The notes beneath the pieces are model-generated. The model did not search any database. It had not been told where the DNA came from and saw nothing but the letters and a program-made list of their open reading frames with translations. Below are positions 34,276-42,518 of a stretch of 57,455 nucleotides of DNA, one piece after another; the stretch's first letter is position 1, and each line of letters starts with the position of its first letter. The DNA is from Candidatus Desulfovibrio gallistercoris. GTDB lineage: Bacteria; Desulfobacterota; Desulfovibrionia; Desulfovibrionales; Desulfovibrionaceae. The translations under genes were made by a program, and so were the position numbers. The DNA is taken from contig DWYJ01000102.1 in assembly GCA_019118745.1 (NCBI GenBank), positions 1 to 57,455 of the forward strand, given 5' to 3'.

Positions 34276-34788
34276 ATGTCATCCATTACCGAACTGCCTG
34301 TCTATGTGAGCCTCGGCTCCAACACGCCCGACGCCGCGCACATGCTCGACGCCGCCAGCGCCGCGCTGGAGCGGCTGGAAGGCCTGCGCCTCGTGCGGGC
34401 CGCCTCCCGCTACACCACCGAGCCGCAGGGCTATGCGCAGCAGCCGTGGTTCGAAAATACCGTGCTGGAGCTGGCTGTGGACGCGGGCCGCTGGCAGGCG
34501 CGCGAGTTGCTGGCCGCCATGCTGGGCATGGAAGCGGCGCTGGGGAGACGGCGTGACCCGGATCTGCGCTTCGGCCCGCGCAGCATCGACATGGACCTGC
34601 TCCTTTTCGGCGCCGAAACAAGCGCGGACATCCATTGCCTGCTGCCGCACCCGCGCATGTGCGAGCGGGCCTTCGTGCTCGTGCCGCTGGCGGAGCTGGC
34701 GCCGGATCTCATGGTCAACGGACGCAGCGTCGCCCAATGGCTGGACAGCCTCGCCTGGCGCAGGGAAGGGCGGGCAATTTTTCAGTGA
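34276..34788 (+). CDS. folK: 2-amino-4-hydroxy-6-hydroxymethyldihydropteridine pyrophosphokinase
   Basis: 170 aa. FolK transfers pyrophosphate from ATP to the pterin in folate synthesis. YVSLGSNTPD opens the domain. FGPRSIDMDLLLFG contains the catalytic Asp pair. LPHPRMCERAFVLVPLAELAP is the C-terminal signature. Start ATG 34276, with a weak ribosome binding site; the longer frame overlaps the divergent Xer leader. The following YHS-like gene is 74 nt away on the same strand. Confidence 0.94.
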   Translation: MSSITELPVYVSLGSNTPDAAHMLDAASAALERLEGLRLVRAASRYTTEPQGYAQQPWFENTVLELAVDAGRWQARELLAAMLGMEAALGRRRDPDLRFGPRSIDMDLLLFGAETSADIHCLLPHPRMCERAFVLVPLAELAPDLMVNGRSVAQWLDSLAWRREGRAIFQ

Positions 34789-34862
34789 CCTTTCGGCAGG
34801 CCTGTGCTACACAGGGGCATTGCCGCGCTGCCCGCGCCGCATCCCACCGTTAAGGAGTATCT

Positions 34863-35159
34863 ATGTGGAAATGGCTTATCCTGGCCGTGGCGGTCTATGT
34901 GCTCTACCGCATGTTTGCCAATGACATCCTGAAAAAGAAGCAGGCGGACAAGAAGGAAGACACCGCCGAGATGGAACGCAAGGTCGCCGCCGGCGAGATG
35001 GTCAAGGACCCCGAATGCGGGGCCTACGTCTCCGTGGACGACAGCATCACCGTGCGGGACGGCGAAAAGGTCTACCGCTTCTGCAGCTATGACTGCCGTG
35101 ACAAGTTCCTCAAGCGCCTCCAGGAAGGCGGCCGGGAACTGCCCGCCAGAGAGGACTAA
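34863..35159 (+). CDS. Small membrane-anchored YHS/TRASH-type metal-binding protein (PP0621-like)
   Basis: 98 aa. One N-terminal membrane segment (about 3-18), a charged helix (KKKQADKKEDTAEMERK), then KDPECGAYV and FCSYDCRDKFL with three Cys that could bind a metal. This matches small PP0621-type proteins with a YHS-like knuckle. Function unknown; metal delivery or sensing is inferred. TAAGGAG stands at a good distance from the ATG. Confidence 0.8.
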   Translation: MWKWLILAVAVYVLYRMFANDILKKKQADKKEDTAEMERKVAAGEMVKDPECGAYVSVDDSITVRDGEKVYRFCSYDCRDKFLKRLQEGGRELPARED

Positions 35160-35316
35160 CCCCTCGCAGCCGCAAGCGGGGCATGCCTTTTCCGAAAGGT
35201 CCCGCCCGCGCGGCCGGTTTTCCCGTGCCGCTCCCTCTCCCTTCCTCCGTGCCGGAAGGGAGCTGGCAGGAGAAAAGGGCGGTCTTTCCCTCTGGTACGG
35301 ACGGCCCCTACACGCA

Positions 35317-35351
35317 AGCGGCGCTGCCGGAGATGGCAGCGCCGCTTTTTT
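35317..35351 (+). terminator. Rho-independent terminator after the YHS-like gene
   Basis: AGCGGCGCTGCC (35317-35328) pairs with GGCAGCGCCGCT (35335-35346), a 12-bp stem followed by six T. It lies 157 nt beyond the stop at 35159. The intervening sequence has no gene. Confidence 0.85.
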
Positions 35352-35390
35352 CATGGATCTCCCGCCGCAGGCCCGGACGCCCGGCGAAAC

Positions 35391-35539
35391 CAGAGCATTT
35401 TGCGGTTGAAACGCAAAGCGTTTCAACCCATACGGCCTGTCGTTTCGCGGGAAAAACCCGGTTTTTCCGCTGGGTTTCGGCCGGGCGGCGCTGTTAGTGC
35501 CGCCGCGCATTTTGCCTTTTTCAAAGACAAAATGCGCTA
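35391..35539 (+). repeat. Dispersed repeat family A, copy A4 (full length)
   Basis: Left edge CAGAGCATTTTGCGG, the GTTGAAACGC...GCGTTTCAAC hairpin, CATACGG, TTTCGCGGGAAAAA, GGGCGGCGCTG, and the right hairpin to AAAATGCGCTA. CTA at 35537-35539 is the TAG stop of the RidA gene on the minus strand. Together with the terminator before it, it fills the convergent gap. Confidence 0.8.
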
Positions 35540-35926
35540 GTTGCCCTGGGGCTGTTTGTAGGCGATGCAGTCCACCTCCACGCGCAGATCGCTCATCATG
35601 GCCGCCTGCACGCACACTCTGGCCGGTGCGTGTTCCGCCGTGAAATACTGGGCGTAAACCTTGTTGAAGCCGGCGAAATCACGCGGATCATCCAGAAAGA
35701 CCGTGACGCGCACCACATCCTCAAGGCCATAGCCCGCCAGCTCCAGCGCCGCCTTGAGATTGTCCAGCGCCACGCGGGCCTGCACGCTGATGCTGCCGCT
35801 CACGATCTCCCCGGAAGCGTCACGGGGGACCTGCCCGCTGACGAACAGCCAGCCGTCAGCCGCGACCGCCTTGGCAAAGGGAAGGGCGCCGGGAGCCGTT
35901 GGGATGCCGAATCGTTGGATGGACAT
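35537..35926 (-). CDS. RidA-family enamine/imine deaminase
   Basis: 129 aa, normal length. Rid proteins hydrolyse reactive enamines released by PLP enzymes. The conserved ARVCVQAAMMSDLRVEVDCIA segment (ARVCVQ with the active Arg) and GWLFVSGQVP are present. AAAGGAG precedes the ATG. An A/T-rich palindrome lies about 30 nt upstream. Its TAG stop coincides with the edge of family A copy A4. Confidence 0.92.
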   Translation of the reverse strand: MSIQRFGIPTAPGALPFAKAVAADGWLFVSGQVPRDASGEIVSGSISVQARVALDNLKAALELAGYGLEDVVRVTVFLDDPRDFAGFNKVYAQYFTAEHAPARVCVQAAMMSDLRVEVDCIAYKQPQGN

Positions 35927-35955
35927 GAGGTTTCTCCTTTCTTTTGAGATTTATT

Positions 35956-35973
35956 TTATAAAATATTTCATAA
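35956..35973 (-). promoter_or_regulatory. A/T-rich palindrome upstream of the RidA gene
   Basis: On the minus strand TTATGAAATATTTTATAA is an 18-bp near-perfect palindrome (one mismatched pair) in an otherwise GC-rich region. It sits about 30 nt before the start codon, where an operator or -10 region would be expected. The regulator is not known. Confidence 0.4.
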
Positions 35974-35987
35974 AAAATGGAGACGGC

Positions 35988-36013
35988 GGGAAAAAGGCCG
36001 CTCACGCGGCCTT
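35988..36013 (-). terminator. Terminator after lysC
   Basis: On the minus strand AAGGCCGC-GTGA-GCGGCCTT followed by TTTCCC. It lies 81 nt beyond the lysC stop and closes the acpS-nnrD-tsaE-lysC unit. A second GC-rich hairpin (CAGCGG...CCGCTG) sits between it and the stop. Confidence 0.75.
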
Positions 36014-36093
36014 GATCCCTCGTATCCGCCGTGCCGGGACGCGTCAGCGGCACGCCGCTGCGTCACGCCGTCCCGTCGCCGACGGGCGTTCGG

Positions 36094-37317
36094 CTAGTTG
36101 ATGTCCCAGTCCAGACCGAAGGTATCGTGCAGGATGCGCACGGCAAGCTCCACGTACTTTTCCTGGATGAGGATGGTGATCTTGATCTCCGAGGTGCTGA
36201 TCATCAGGATATTGATGCCTTCCTGCGTGAGGGCGGCAAAGGCCCGCGCGGCCACGCCGGAGTGATTGCGCATGCCCACGCCGATGGCCGAGACCTTGGC
36301 CACGTTGACGTCGTGCACCACTTCGGAAGCGCCGATCTTCCGGGCGACCTCGTCCATGATGGCCAGGGTCTGGTTGAGATCCTTGCGGGACACGGTGAAG
36401 GTGATGTCCGTGTGACCGTCAAGGCTCGTGTTCTGCACGATCATGTCCACCAGTACGCCCTTTTCGGAGAGCGGGCCAAAAACGGCGGCCGCGATGCCGG
36501 GCACGTCCGGCACTTCATGCAGGGTCACGCGGGCCTGGTCCTTGTCGTAGGCGATGCCGGATACAAGAAGAGCTTCCATGCTCGAATCCTCCTGGGTAAC
36601 TAGGGTGCCGGGATCATCCGTGAAGGTCGAGCGCACCCGTACCGGCACTTTGTACTTTTTGGCAAATTCCACGGAACGAATGTGCAGCACCTTGGCCCCC
36701 ATGCTCGCCATTTCGAGCATCTCCTCGTAGGCCACGCGATCCATCTTGCGCGCGGTGGAGCAAATGTTGGGGTCAGTGGTGTAGACGCCGTCCACATCCG
36801 TATAGATCTCGCATTCCACGGAACCGAGCGCCGCGGCAAGGGCCACGGCGGAGGTATCCGAACCGCCCCGGCCCAGCGTGGTGATGCGCCCGTCTTCGGT
36901 GCACCCCTGAAAACCGGCCACGACCAGCACATCGTATTCTTCCAGAGCGGCACGCAGCTTCGCGCTGTCGATATCCGTGATGCGCGCCCGGCCGTAGTCG
37001 TCATCCGTGGTCATGGGAATCTGCCAGCCCAGAAGGGAACGCGCGCGAACGCCCGCGTCCTTGAGCAGCATGGTGAACAGGGCGATGGACACCTGTTCCC
37101 CGGTGGAAACCAGCACATCGCATTCGGCCTTGTCCGGCGTACCGGACCATTCATCCGCCAGGGCGAGCAGGCGGTTCGTCTCTCCCGAACGGGCAGACAG
37201 CACCACCACCATCTTGTTGCCCCTGGCCAAACCGGCAAGGACCTTTTCACGAACCTTTTTCATGCACTCCAGATCAGCTACCGAAGTGCCGCCAAATTTT
37301 TGCACGAGAATCTTCAT
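36094..37317 (-). CDS. lysC: Aspartate kinase
   Basis: 407 aa, the length of monofunctional class aspartokinases with two C-terminal ACT domains. It phosphorylates aspartate at the entry to lysine, threonine and methionine synthesis. KFGGTSVAD opens the kinase domain; VVVLSARSGETNRLL and GRGGSDTSAVALAAAL are nucleotide and substrate motifs. The ACT pair spans about 265-405 and should confer feedback control. Start at ATG 37317 (MKILVQKFGG); upstream codons lack family similarity. Confidence 0.96.
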   Translation of the reverse strand: MKILVQKFGGTSVADLECMKKVREKVLAGLARGNKMVVVLSARSGETNRLLALADEWSGTPDKAECDVLVSTGEQVSIALFTMLLKDAGVRARSLLGWQIPMTTDDDYGRARITDIDSAKLRAALEEYDVLVVAGFQGCTEDGRITTLGRGGSDTSAVALAAALGSVECEIYTDVDGVYTTDPNICSTARKMDRVAYEEMLEMASMGAKVLHIRSVEFAKKYKVPVRVRSTFTDDPGTLVTQEDSSMEALLVSGIAYDKDQARVTLHEVPDVPGIAAAVFGPLSEKGVLVDMIVQNTSLDGHTDITFTVSRKDLNQTLAIMDEVARKIGASEVVHDVNVAKVSAIGVGMRNHSGVAARAFAALTQEGINILMISTSEIKITILIQEKYVELAVRILHDTFGLDWDIN

Positions 37318-37351
37318 GCCACTCTCACGCCACCTGACTGCAACAAGTGAA

Positions 37352-37864
37352 TCACAGGGCAACAGGATCGACCCCTTGCAGGCTGGGCCATCCCTCTTGC
37401 AGCCGTTCAACCAGACGCCGTGCGGCCGGGCCCCTGGCCCGCAGCGTCACAAGGTGTTTGTCTTCGCATGAGTTCAGGCAGATGTCCAGATATTCCTTGG
37501 GCAGATCCGCCTCCGGCAGGGCCTCTCCCCATTCCACGAAGCAGAGGCTCTCCCCGTCGTCCAGCGCATCCCACAACTCATCGGGCGCGCCGGCAGGGCA
37601 GCGGTACAGGTCGGCATGCAGGACGGGCGGGCTCGTGGGATAGCTGTTGCAGAGGGTGAAGGTCGGGCTGGAGATCTCCGCCCTGTCGCCGCCGGGCAAC
37701 GATTCCACCACGGCGCGGGTGAGCGTGGTCTTGCCGCTGCCCAGATCCCCGTGCAGCAGACAGAGCCGCACGGCAGGATCTTCCCGCAACGCCGCGGCCA
37801 GCAGACGCCCCAGACGCCGGGTGTCGTCAAGGGAAGCAAGCGTTAGCGACCATTCGTTCAGCAT
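37352..37864 (-). CDS. tsaE: tRNA threonylcarbamoyladenosine biosynthesis ATPase TsaE
   Basis: 170 aa. P-loop GDLGSGKTTLTRA, switch-like SSPTFTL and the HADLYR motif are diagnostic. TsaE drives the TsaB-TsaD complex that makes t6A37 in tRNA. Its ATG overlaps the nnrD stop by 7 nt; lysC starts 34 nt later. tsaE next to nnrD is a widespread arrangement. Confidence 0.95.
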   Translation of the reverse strand: MLNEWSLTLASLDDTRRLGRLLAAALREDPAVRLCLLHGDLGSGKTTLTRAVVESLPGGDRAEISSPTFTLCNSYPTSPPVLHADLYRCPAGAPDELWDALDDGESLCFVEWGEALPEADLPKEYLDICLNSCEDKHLVTLRARGPAARRLVERLQEGWPSLQGVDPVAL

Positions 37865-39522
37865 ATCCCGTCTTCTCCTGTGCCGGCCCGGCGTCCGTCG
37901 TGCCCGGCATGCACGGACGGCAGCACGTCGGCCAGTTCATGCGCCAGATTGCCGCGCGCCGGGTAGCGTTCCGCCACGGCCCGGCCGGCCAGGGCGTGCC
38001 AGCTCACGCCCACGGCGGCAAGGGTCAGGGCATCCACGGGACAGTCGCTTTCCGGCGTCGGGGCGGGGTGGGCCGCCCGACGGGCCAGCAAGGCCCCCAT
38101 GCAGCCCGCCAGCACGTCGCCGCTGCCGCCCACGGCCAAGGACGGCACGTCCCAGGGACTCACGCAGACAGGCCGCAGGCGTTGCGCCCGCTGCTGCCCG
38201 ATAAGGGTCCCCGCGCCCTTGAGCACCACGCAGGCGGGCGTCAGGGCGCACAGGGCCCGCAGGGCGTGCAGGCGGTCCGCCTGCACCTGGGCGGCCGTCG
38301 TGCCCAGCAGGGCCGCCGCCTCGCCCGGATGCGGCGTGAGCACATCCTGCTCCCGCAGCTCCCGCAACAGCGCAGGCTCGCGGGAGAGCAGCACCAGCGC
38401 GTCCGCATCCAGCACGGCACAGGGCCGCTCCGCGCAGGCAAGCAGGGCGCGCAGCAGGGCCTGCGCCGCTTCGCTGCGTCCCATGCCCGGCCCGATGACC
38501 AGCGCCTGCACCCTGTCCATACTCCCTTCCAGCAGCAGCCGCAGATTGCCCGACGGCAGCGACGGCCACAGGCCCGGAGCGCTCCCCGGCATCTCCCGCA
38601 CCATGATCTCCGCCAAGCCGTTGCGGACGGCAAGACCATTGCCGCAAGGCACGAGCGCCCCCGCCAGTCCGGCCCCGGCCCGCAGGGCGGCCCGTGCGGC
38701 AAGGTGGGCCGCGCCGGACAGATCCTCCGCTCCGCCCACCACCAGCACATGCCCGTAGGAATTCTTGTAGCCCTGCGGCCGGTAGGGCGGCAGATGCCCC
38801 AGGATGCCGGCGTCGAGCAGGCGGGCGGAGCAGGGCGCCGTACGGCGCACCGCCAGCGGGATGCCGATGGGCAGGGTGATCAGACGGCCCGTGAAGGGCG
38901 CGCTTTCCGGCAGCACGAGGCCGAATTTGGCGGCCTCGAAGGTCACCGTGGCGTGGGCGCGCACGGCTTCCGGCTGCGGGCGGCCGCTTGCGGCATCGAG
39001 CCCGGAGGGCACATCCAGCGCAAGGACGAAAGCCTCACGCCGCAGGGCATTGATGTGGCGGACAAGGGCGAGCATCTCCGGCCGCAGCTCTCCGTGAAAA
39101 CCCGTGCCGAGCAGCCCGTCCACCACCAGATGCGGCATCTCCTGCCCCTTGCGGCCCTCAGCGGCAAGGCAGCGCCCCACCGGCAGGAAGGAAACGCCGC
39201 AGCGGCGCGCCATGCGCACATGCTGACCGCACGCCCCTCGGTACTGTCCCAGAGGCCGCGTATGCCAGACGGTGGGCACGGCCCCCGCATCCAGCAGGTG
39301 ACGCGCCAGCGCGGCGGCGTCGCCGCCGTTGTTGCCGCTGCCCATGAACAGCCAGACCCGGCGGCCCGCCAGCGGCACGCGGCAGAGTTCCAGCGCCCGC
39401 AGGGCCGCGCGCGAGGCATTTTCCATGAGCATGACTTCCGGCAGGCCCAGCGCAAAGGACGCTTCGTCCCATTGCCGCATCTCGTCCGGCAGCGGCAGGG
39501 GAGGCAGGGTGGACATGACCAT
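37858..39522 (-). CDS. nnrD: Bifunctional NAD(P)H-hydrate epimerase/dehydratase
   Basis: 554 aa. Repairs hydrated NAD(P)H. The N-terminal epimerase half (about 1-215) has MGSGNNGGDAAALARHL and LDVPSGLDA. The C-terminal dehydratase half (about 235-550) has GHVLVVGGAEDLSGAA, VIGPGMGRSE, TPHPGEAAALLG and GGSGDVLAG. Both halves look complete. ATG at 39522 lies 3 nt after the acpS stop, with TGGAGA upstream. Confidence 0.95.
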   Translation of the reverse strand: MVMSTLPPLPLPDEMRQWDEASFALGLPEVMLMENASRAALRALELCRVPLAGRRVWLFMGSGNNGGDAAALARHLLDAGAVPTVWHTRPLGQYRGACGQHVRMARRCGVSFLPVGRCLAAEGRKGQEMPHLVVDGLLGTGFHGELRPEMLALVRHINALRREAFVLALDVPSGLDAASGRPQPEAVRAHATVTFEAAKFGLVLPESAPFTGRLITLPIGIPLAVRRTAPCSARLLDAGILGHLPPYRPQGYKNSYGHVLVVGGAEDLSGAAHLAARAALRAGAGLAGALVPCGNGLAVRNGLAEIMVREMPGSAPGLWPSLPSGNLRLLLEGSMDRVQALVIGPGMGRSEAAQALLRALLACAERPCAVLDADALVLLSREPALLRELREQDVLTPHPGEAAALLGTTAAQVQADRLHALRALCALTPACVVLKGAGTLIGQQRAQRLRPVCVSPWDVPSLAVGGSGDVLAGCMGALLARRAAHPAPTPESDCPVDALTLAAVGVSWHALAGRAVAERYPARGNLAHELADVLPSVHAGHDGRRAGTGEDGIC

Positions 39523-39524
39523 AT

Positions 39525-39908
39525 TTATTTCTCCAGGATGACGACCGCCACGGCGTACCGCCGCTCATGGCTGATGGAAACGTGCAGGCTCCGCGCTCCG
39601 ATCTGCCGCTGGCGCACGAGGGCCTGCCCCGCAAAGGAGAGGCACGGCCTGCCGCCGGCATCGGCGAGGATCTCCACATCATGCAGGCCGATGCCCGCGC
39701 TGAAGCCTGTGCCCAGCGCCTTGACCGCGGCCTCCTTGGCGGCGAAGCGCCCGGCAAGGCGGACGGCGGGCGGCAGGCCGCCGGTGGGGGCGAGCAGGGC
39801 AAGTTCCGCGGGGCTGAGGATCTTGGCGGCGTAGCGCGGACCGAAACGATCCAGCCCGGCGGAAACGCGCTCCACCTCCACTATATCGGTCCCCATGCCT
39901 ACCAGCAT
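39525..39908 (-). CDS. acpS: Holo-[acyl-carrier-protein] synthase AcpS
   Basis: 127 aa. Transfers 4'-phosphopantetheine from CoA to ACP. GTDIVEVERV holds the metal Asp, and GRFAAKEAAVKALGTG holds the second metal Glu. SISHERRYAVAVVI is the C-terminal signature. First gene of the minus-strand unit. A pdxJ gene often precedes it in related genomes but does not here. ATG 39908 chosen; Met 12 nt later is possible. Confidence 0.95.
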   Translation of the reverse strand: MLVGMGTDIVEVERVSAGLDRFGPRYAAKILSPAELALLAPTGGLPPAVRLAGRFAAKEAAVKALGTGFSAGIGLHDVEILADAGGRPCLSFAGQALVRQRQIGARSLHVSISHERRYAVAVVILEK

Positions 39909-40054
39909 ACAGCATCCCCTTCGTCCGGGCCGCCCGGCGCATCACCTGCCGCATTGCCCATTCCGAAAAAAAAACGTAGAATACCCTGCGCATTTGAACG
40001 TATCCCTTTACCGGCGTCAAGCGGCCCGGCCGATGACGCCACACAGGAGCAAGA

Positions 40055-41395
40055 ATGAGACTTTGCATCGTGGGAACAGGCTATGTGGGCCTTGTCAGCG
40101 CCGCCTGTTTCGCCGAAATGGGCAATACTGTCGTTTGTGTGGACGTCAATCCCGCCGTGGTGGCCAAACTCAATGCGGGCAAGGTGCATATCTTCGAGCC
40201 GGGGCTGGAAGACATGGTACAGCGCAGCCGCGCGGACGGACGCCTGACCTTCACGACCAGCCTTGAAGAAGGCCTTGCCGAAGCCGAATGCGCCTTCATC
40301 TGCGTGGGCACGCCTCCCGGAGAGGATGGTTCCTGCGATCTGCACTATGTGGAGCAGGTGGCCACGGCCATCGGCAACCACATGCAGCATGAGCTCGTGG
40401 TGGTGGACAAATCCACCGTGCCCGTGGGCACGGCCGACCGCGTGCGCACCCTCATCGGCGAGGCGCTTGAACGACGCGGGCTCAACATCCCCTTCGAGGT
40501 GGTGTCCAACCCCGAATTCCTCAAGGAAGGGGACGCCATCAGCGACTTCATGAAGCCTGACCGCGTGGTGCTAGGCACGGAGTCCGAAAAGGCCGCGGAT
40601 CTGATGCGCGAGCTCTATGCTCCCTTTGCCCGCACGCGGGACAAGCTCATCGTCATGGGCGTCCGCAGTGCGGAAATGACCAAGTACGCCGCCAACTGCA
40701 TGCTGGCCACCAAGATCTCCTTCATCAACGAGATCGCCACCATCTGCGAGCGGGTGGGGGCCGACGTGCGCGACGTGCGCACGGGCATCGGTTCGGATTC
40801 GCGCATCGGCTACCAGTTCATCTACCCCGGCGTGGGCTACGGGGGGTCCTGCTTCCCCAAGGACGTCAAGGCCCTTATCCATACGGCCGAACATGCCGGC
40901 GTCACCCCGACGCTGCTGCATGCCGTCGAATCCGTCAACGCCCGGCAGAAACGCCATATGGCCGAACGCATCAAGGAATACTTCGCGCCGCAGGGCGGCG
41001 TGAAGGGCAAGACGCTGGCCGTCTGGGGGCTGGCCTTCAAGGCCAATACCGACGACATGCGGGAAGCCGCCGCCATCAGCATCATCTCCGCCCTGACGGC
41101 CGAAGGCATGCGCATCCGCGCCTTTGACCCGGTGGCGGCCGACAATGCGCGCACCATCTTTGCGGACAATCCGCTGGTGGAGATTTGCGACGAGCAGTAC
41201 GCCGTCTGCGACGGCGCGCAGGCCCTGCTGGTCGTCACCGAATGGAACCAGTTCCGGAACCCGGACTTCCAGCGCATCCGTAGTCTGCTGACCGCGCCGC
41301 TGCTCTTTGACGGGCGCAACCTCTATTCTCCCTCGGCCATGGCCGAACGCGGCTTCGCCTATTTCTGCATCGGCAGGAAGAGCGACGCCTGCTAG
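40055..41395 (+). CDS. ugd: UDP-glucose 6-dehydrogenase
   Basis: 446 aa. Oxidises UDP-glucose twice with NAD+ to UDP-glucuronate. Rossmann motif VGTGYVGLVSAACFAEMG at the N terminus, substrate motif SNPEFLKEGDAISDF, catalytic Cys266 in GYGGSCFPKD. CAGGAGC precedes the ATG. The product feeds the epimerase at 45648-46658. The TAG stop at 41393-41395 is the first TAG of family A copy A5. Confidence 0.96.
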   Translation: MRLCIVGTGYVGLVSAACFAEMGNTVVCVDVNPAVVAKLNAGKVHIFEPGLEDMVQRSRADGRLTFTTSLEEGLAEAECAFICVGTPPGEDGSCDLHYVEQVATAIGNHMQHELVVVDKSTVPVGTADRVRTLIGEALERRGLNIPFEVVSNPEFLKEGDAISDFMKPDRVVLGTESEKAADLMRELYAPFARTRDKLIVMGVRSAEMTKYAANCMLATKISFINEIATICERVGADVRDVRTGIGSDSRIGYQFIYPGVGYGGSCFPKDVKALIHTAEHAGVTPTLLHAVESVNARQKRHMAERIKEYFAPQGGVKGKTLAVWGLAFKANTDDMREAAAISIISALTAEGMRIRAFDPVAADNARTIFADNPLVEICDEQYAVCDGAQALLVVTEWNQFRNPDFQRIRSLLTAPLLFDGRNLYSPSAMAERGFAYFCIGRKSDAC

Positions 41396-41430
41396 AGCAT
41401 TTTCAGTTTGAAACAAGGCAACATGCTCTA
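41393..41430 (+). repeat. Dispersed repeat family A, copy A5 (internally deleted)
   Basis: TAGAGCATTTTCAGTTTGAAAC joins almost directly to GGCAACATGCTCTA, so only the two ends remain (38 bp). The left TAG is the ugd stop codon. The right edge runs into family B copy B4. Confidence 0.75.
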
Positions 41431-41543
41431 GACTATCAACACTATTGCTGCTTGTTTTTGGGGGGAGGGGAACCCCCTCGCCTAGCGCGAGAGGGGGTTC
41501 CCCTCCCCCCAAGCCCCCCACCCTTCCCCCTGCGCGCTTTTTT
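41429..41543 (+). repeat. Dispersed repeat family B, copy B4 (short form)
   Basis: TAGACTATCAACACTATTGC, then a GGGGGGAGGGGAACCCCC arm with CTCGC-CTAG-CGCGAG at the centre and the matching GGGGGTTCCCCTCCCCCC arm, then CCTGCGCGCTTTTTT. The clearest palindrome of the family. Downstream of ugd in the same orientation as the other copies. A further C-rich fragment lies near 41615-41632; otherwise 41544-41663 has no gene. Confidence 0.78.
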
Positions 41544-41663
41544 CAGGGGGCAGTCTGTGAGGCGCCGGCATCCGCAACGATACCAGCGTCATTCATCGAC
41601 AGCAGGGAAAGAGGCTCCCCTCCCCCCAGTGACTTTTCTCAGGAAAGAGACATGGCGCGGACT

Positions 41664-42065
41664 TCAGGCGCAAAGGCGGACGAGCAGGTAGCTGCCCCAG
41701 ACAAGCGCAATGAGGATCTGTGCGGTCAGCTGGGCGGCGCTGCCCATGTCCTTGGCTTTCTTGGCCAGAGGGTGCCATTCCGGCGAGATGCGGTCCACCA
41801 CGTTTTCGATGGCGCTGTTGCACAATTCCACCACGACGGCAAGCGCCAGCGGCAGTATGAGCAGGATGCCCTCCGCCCAGGTGCGGCAGAGCAGCACAGC
41901 CAGGATGAGTCCCGGTCCGCACAGGCAGACGATCTGGCGGAAGGCCTGCTCGTCCTTCCAGGCGGCGCGGTAACCGTCCAGAGAATAGCGCAGGGCGTTG
42001 CGCAGGCGGACAAGGCCTGTGCGGCCCTTGAGATCGTTGCGGAATGGGGCGGTAGGTTCGGACAT
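41664..42065 (-). CDS. dgkA: Diacylglycerol kinase (undecaprenol kinase family)
   Basis: 133 aa, small trimeric membrane enzyme with three membrane segments. VELCNSAIENVVDRI and AKKAKDMGSAAQ are the DgkA signature with catalytic Glu and Asn. It recycles diacylglycerol in Gram-negatives or phosphorylates undecaprenol in others. Start set at ATG 42065 (MSEPTAPF). The longer frame to 42197 is hydrophilic, atypical and would overlap the leader of the divergent slyX-like gene. Confidence 0.92.
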   Translation of the reverse strand: MSEPTAPFRNDLKGRTGLVRLRNALRYSLDGYRAAWKDEQAFRQIVCLCGPGLILAVLLCRTWAEGILLILPLALAVVVELCNSAIENVVDRISPEWHPLAKKAKDMGSAAQLTAQILIALVWGSYLLVRLCA

Positions 42066-42220
42066 GGGCGTACGCAAAAGGGCTGTGCGGCCGGAACGTG
42101 TCCTGTAGAGCGGACGTCGTGCCGCACGCAGGGCTTTGGCGCAGGGCGGGAGCGCGCCGCTGTGGCCGTCGTGATGAAACCGCTCAAGGTGTAGCATGAG
42201 CGATGCCGGGGGACAAGAGA

Positions 42221-42454
42221 ATGGCGGATCATGAAGAACGACTGACGCGGCTGGAAGAAGGCATGTACTTTCAGGAGCAGCGCCTGGAGGCCCTGCACGA
42301 AGCGCTGGTGCAGCAGCAGCGCCAGCTCGACGACATGGAGCGCCGGCTTGCGGAAGCCTGCCAGCTGCTGCGCCTCATGCGCGAGCAGTTGAGCGAACAG
42401 GGGAATGGCCCGGCAAACGAGCTGCCGCCGCACTACATGCCGGAGCGGTATTAG
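42221..42454 (+). CDS. slyX: SlyX-like coiled-coil protein
   Basis: 77 aa from MADHEERL. An almost continuous heptad coiled coil (LTRLEEGMYFQEQRLEAL) ends in the Pro-Pro-His-Tyr motif (ELPPHYMPERY) typical of SlyX. Function unknown in all organisms. Start at 42221 with GGGGACAAGAG upstream; ATG 42203 would add 6 residues. Confidence 0.85.
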   Translation: MADHEERLTRLEEGMYFQEQRLEALHEALVQQQRQLDDMERRLAEACQLLRLMREQLSEQGNGPANELPPHYMPERY

Positions 42455-42518
42455 CGCGTTTTCGTCTCCATACGAAAGCGCCGTTCAGCGTCCGCCATAC
42501 GCTTTCCCTGGTCCCGCA

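Noticed and set aside
42453..42482. Stem-loop between the slyX-like and TrmN6-like genes as a terminator
   Set aside because: GCGTTTTCGT pairs with ACGAAAGCGC but no T-run follows on either strand, so evidence is too weak.
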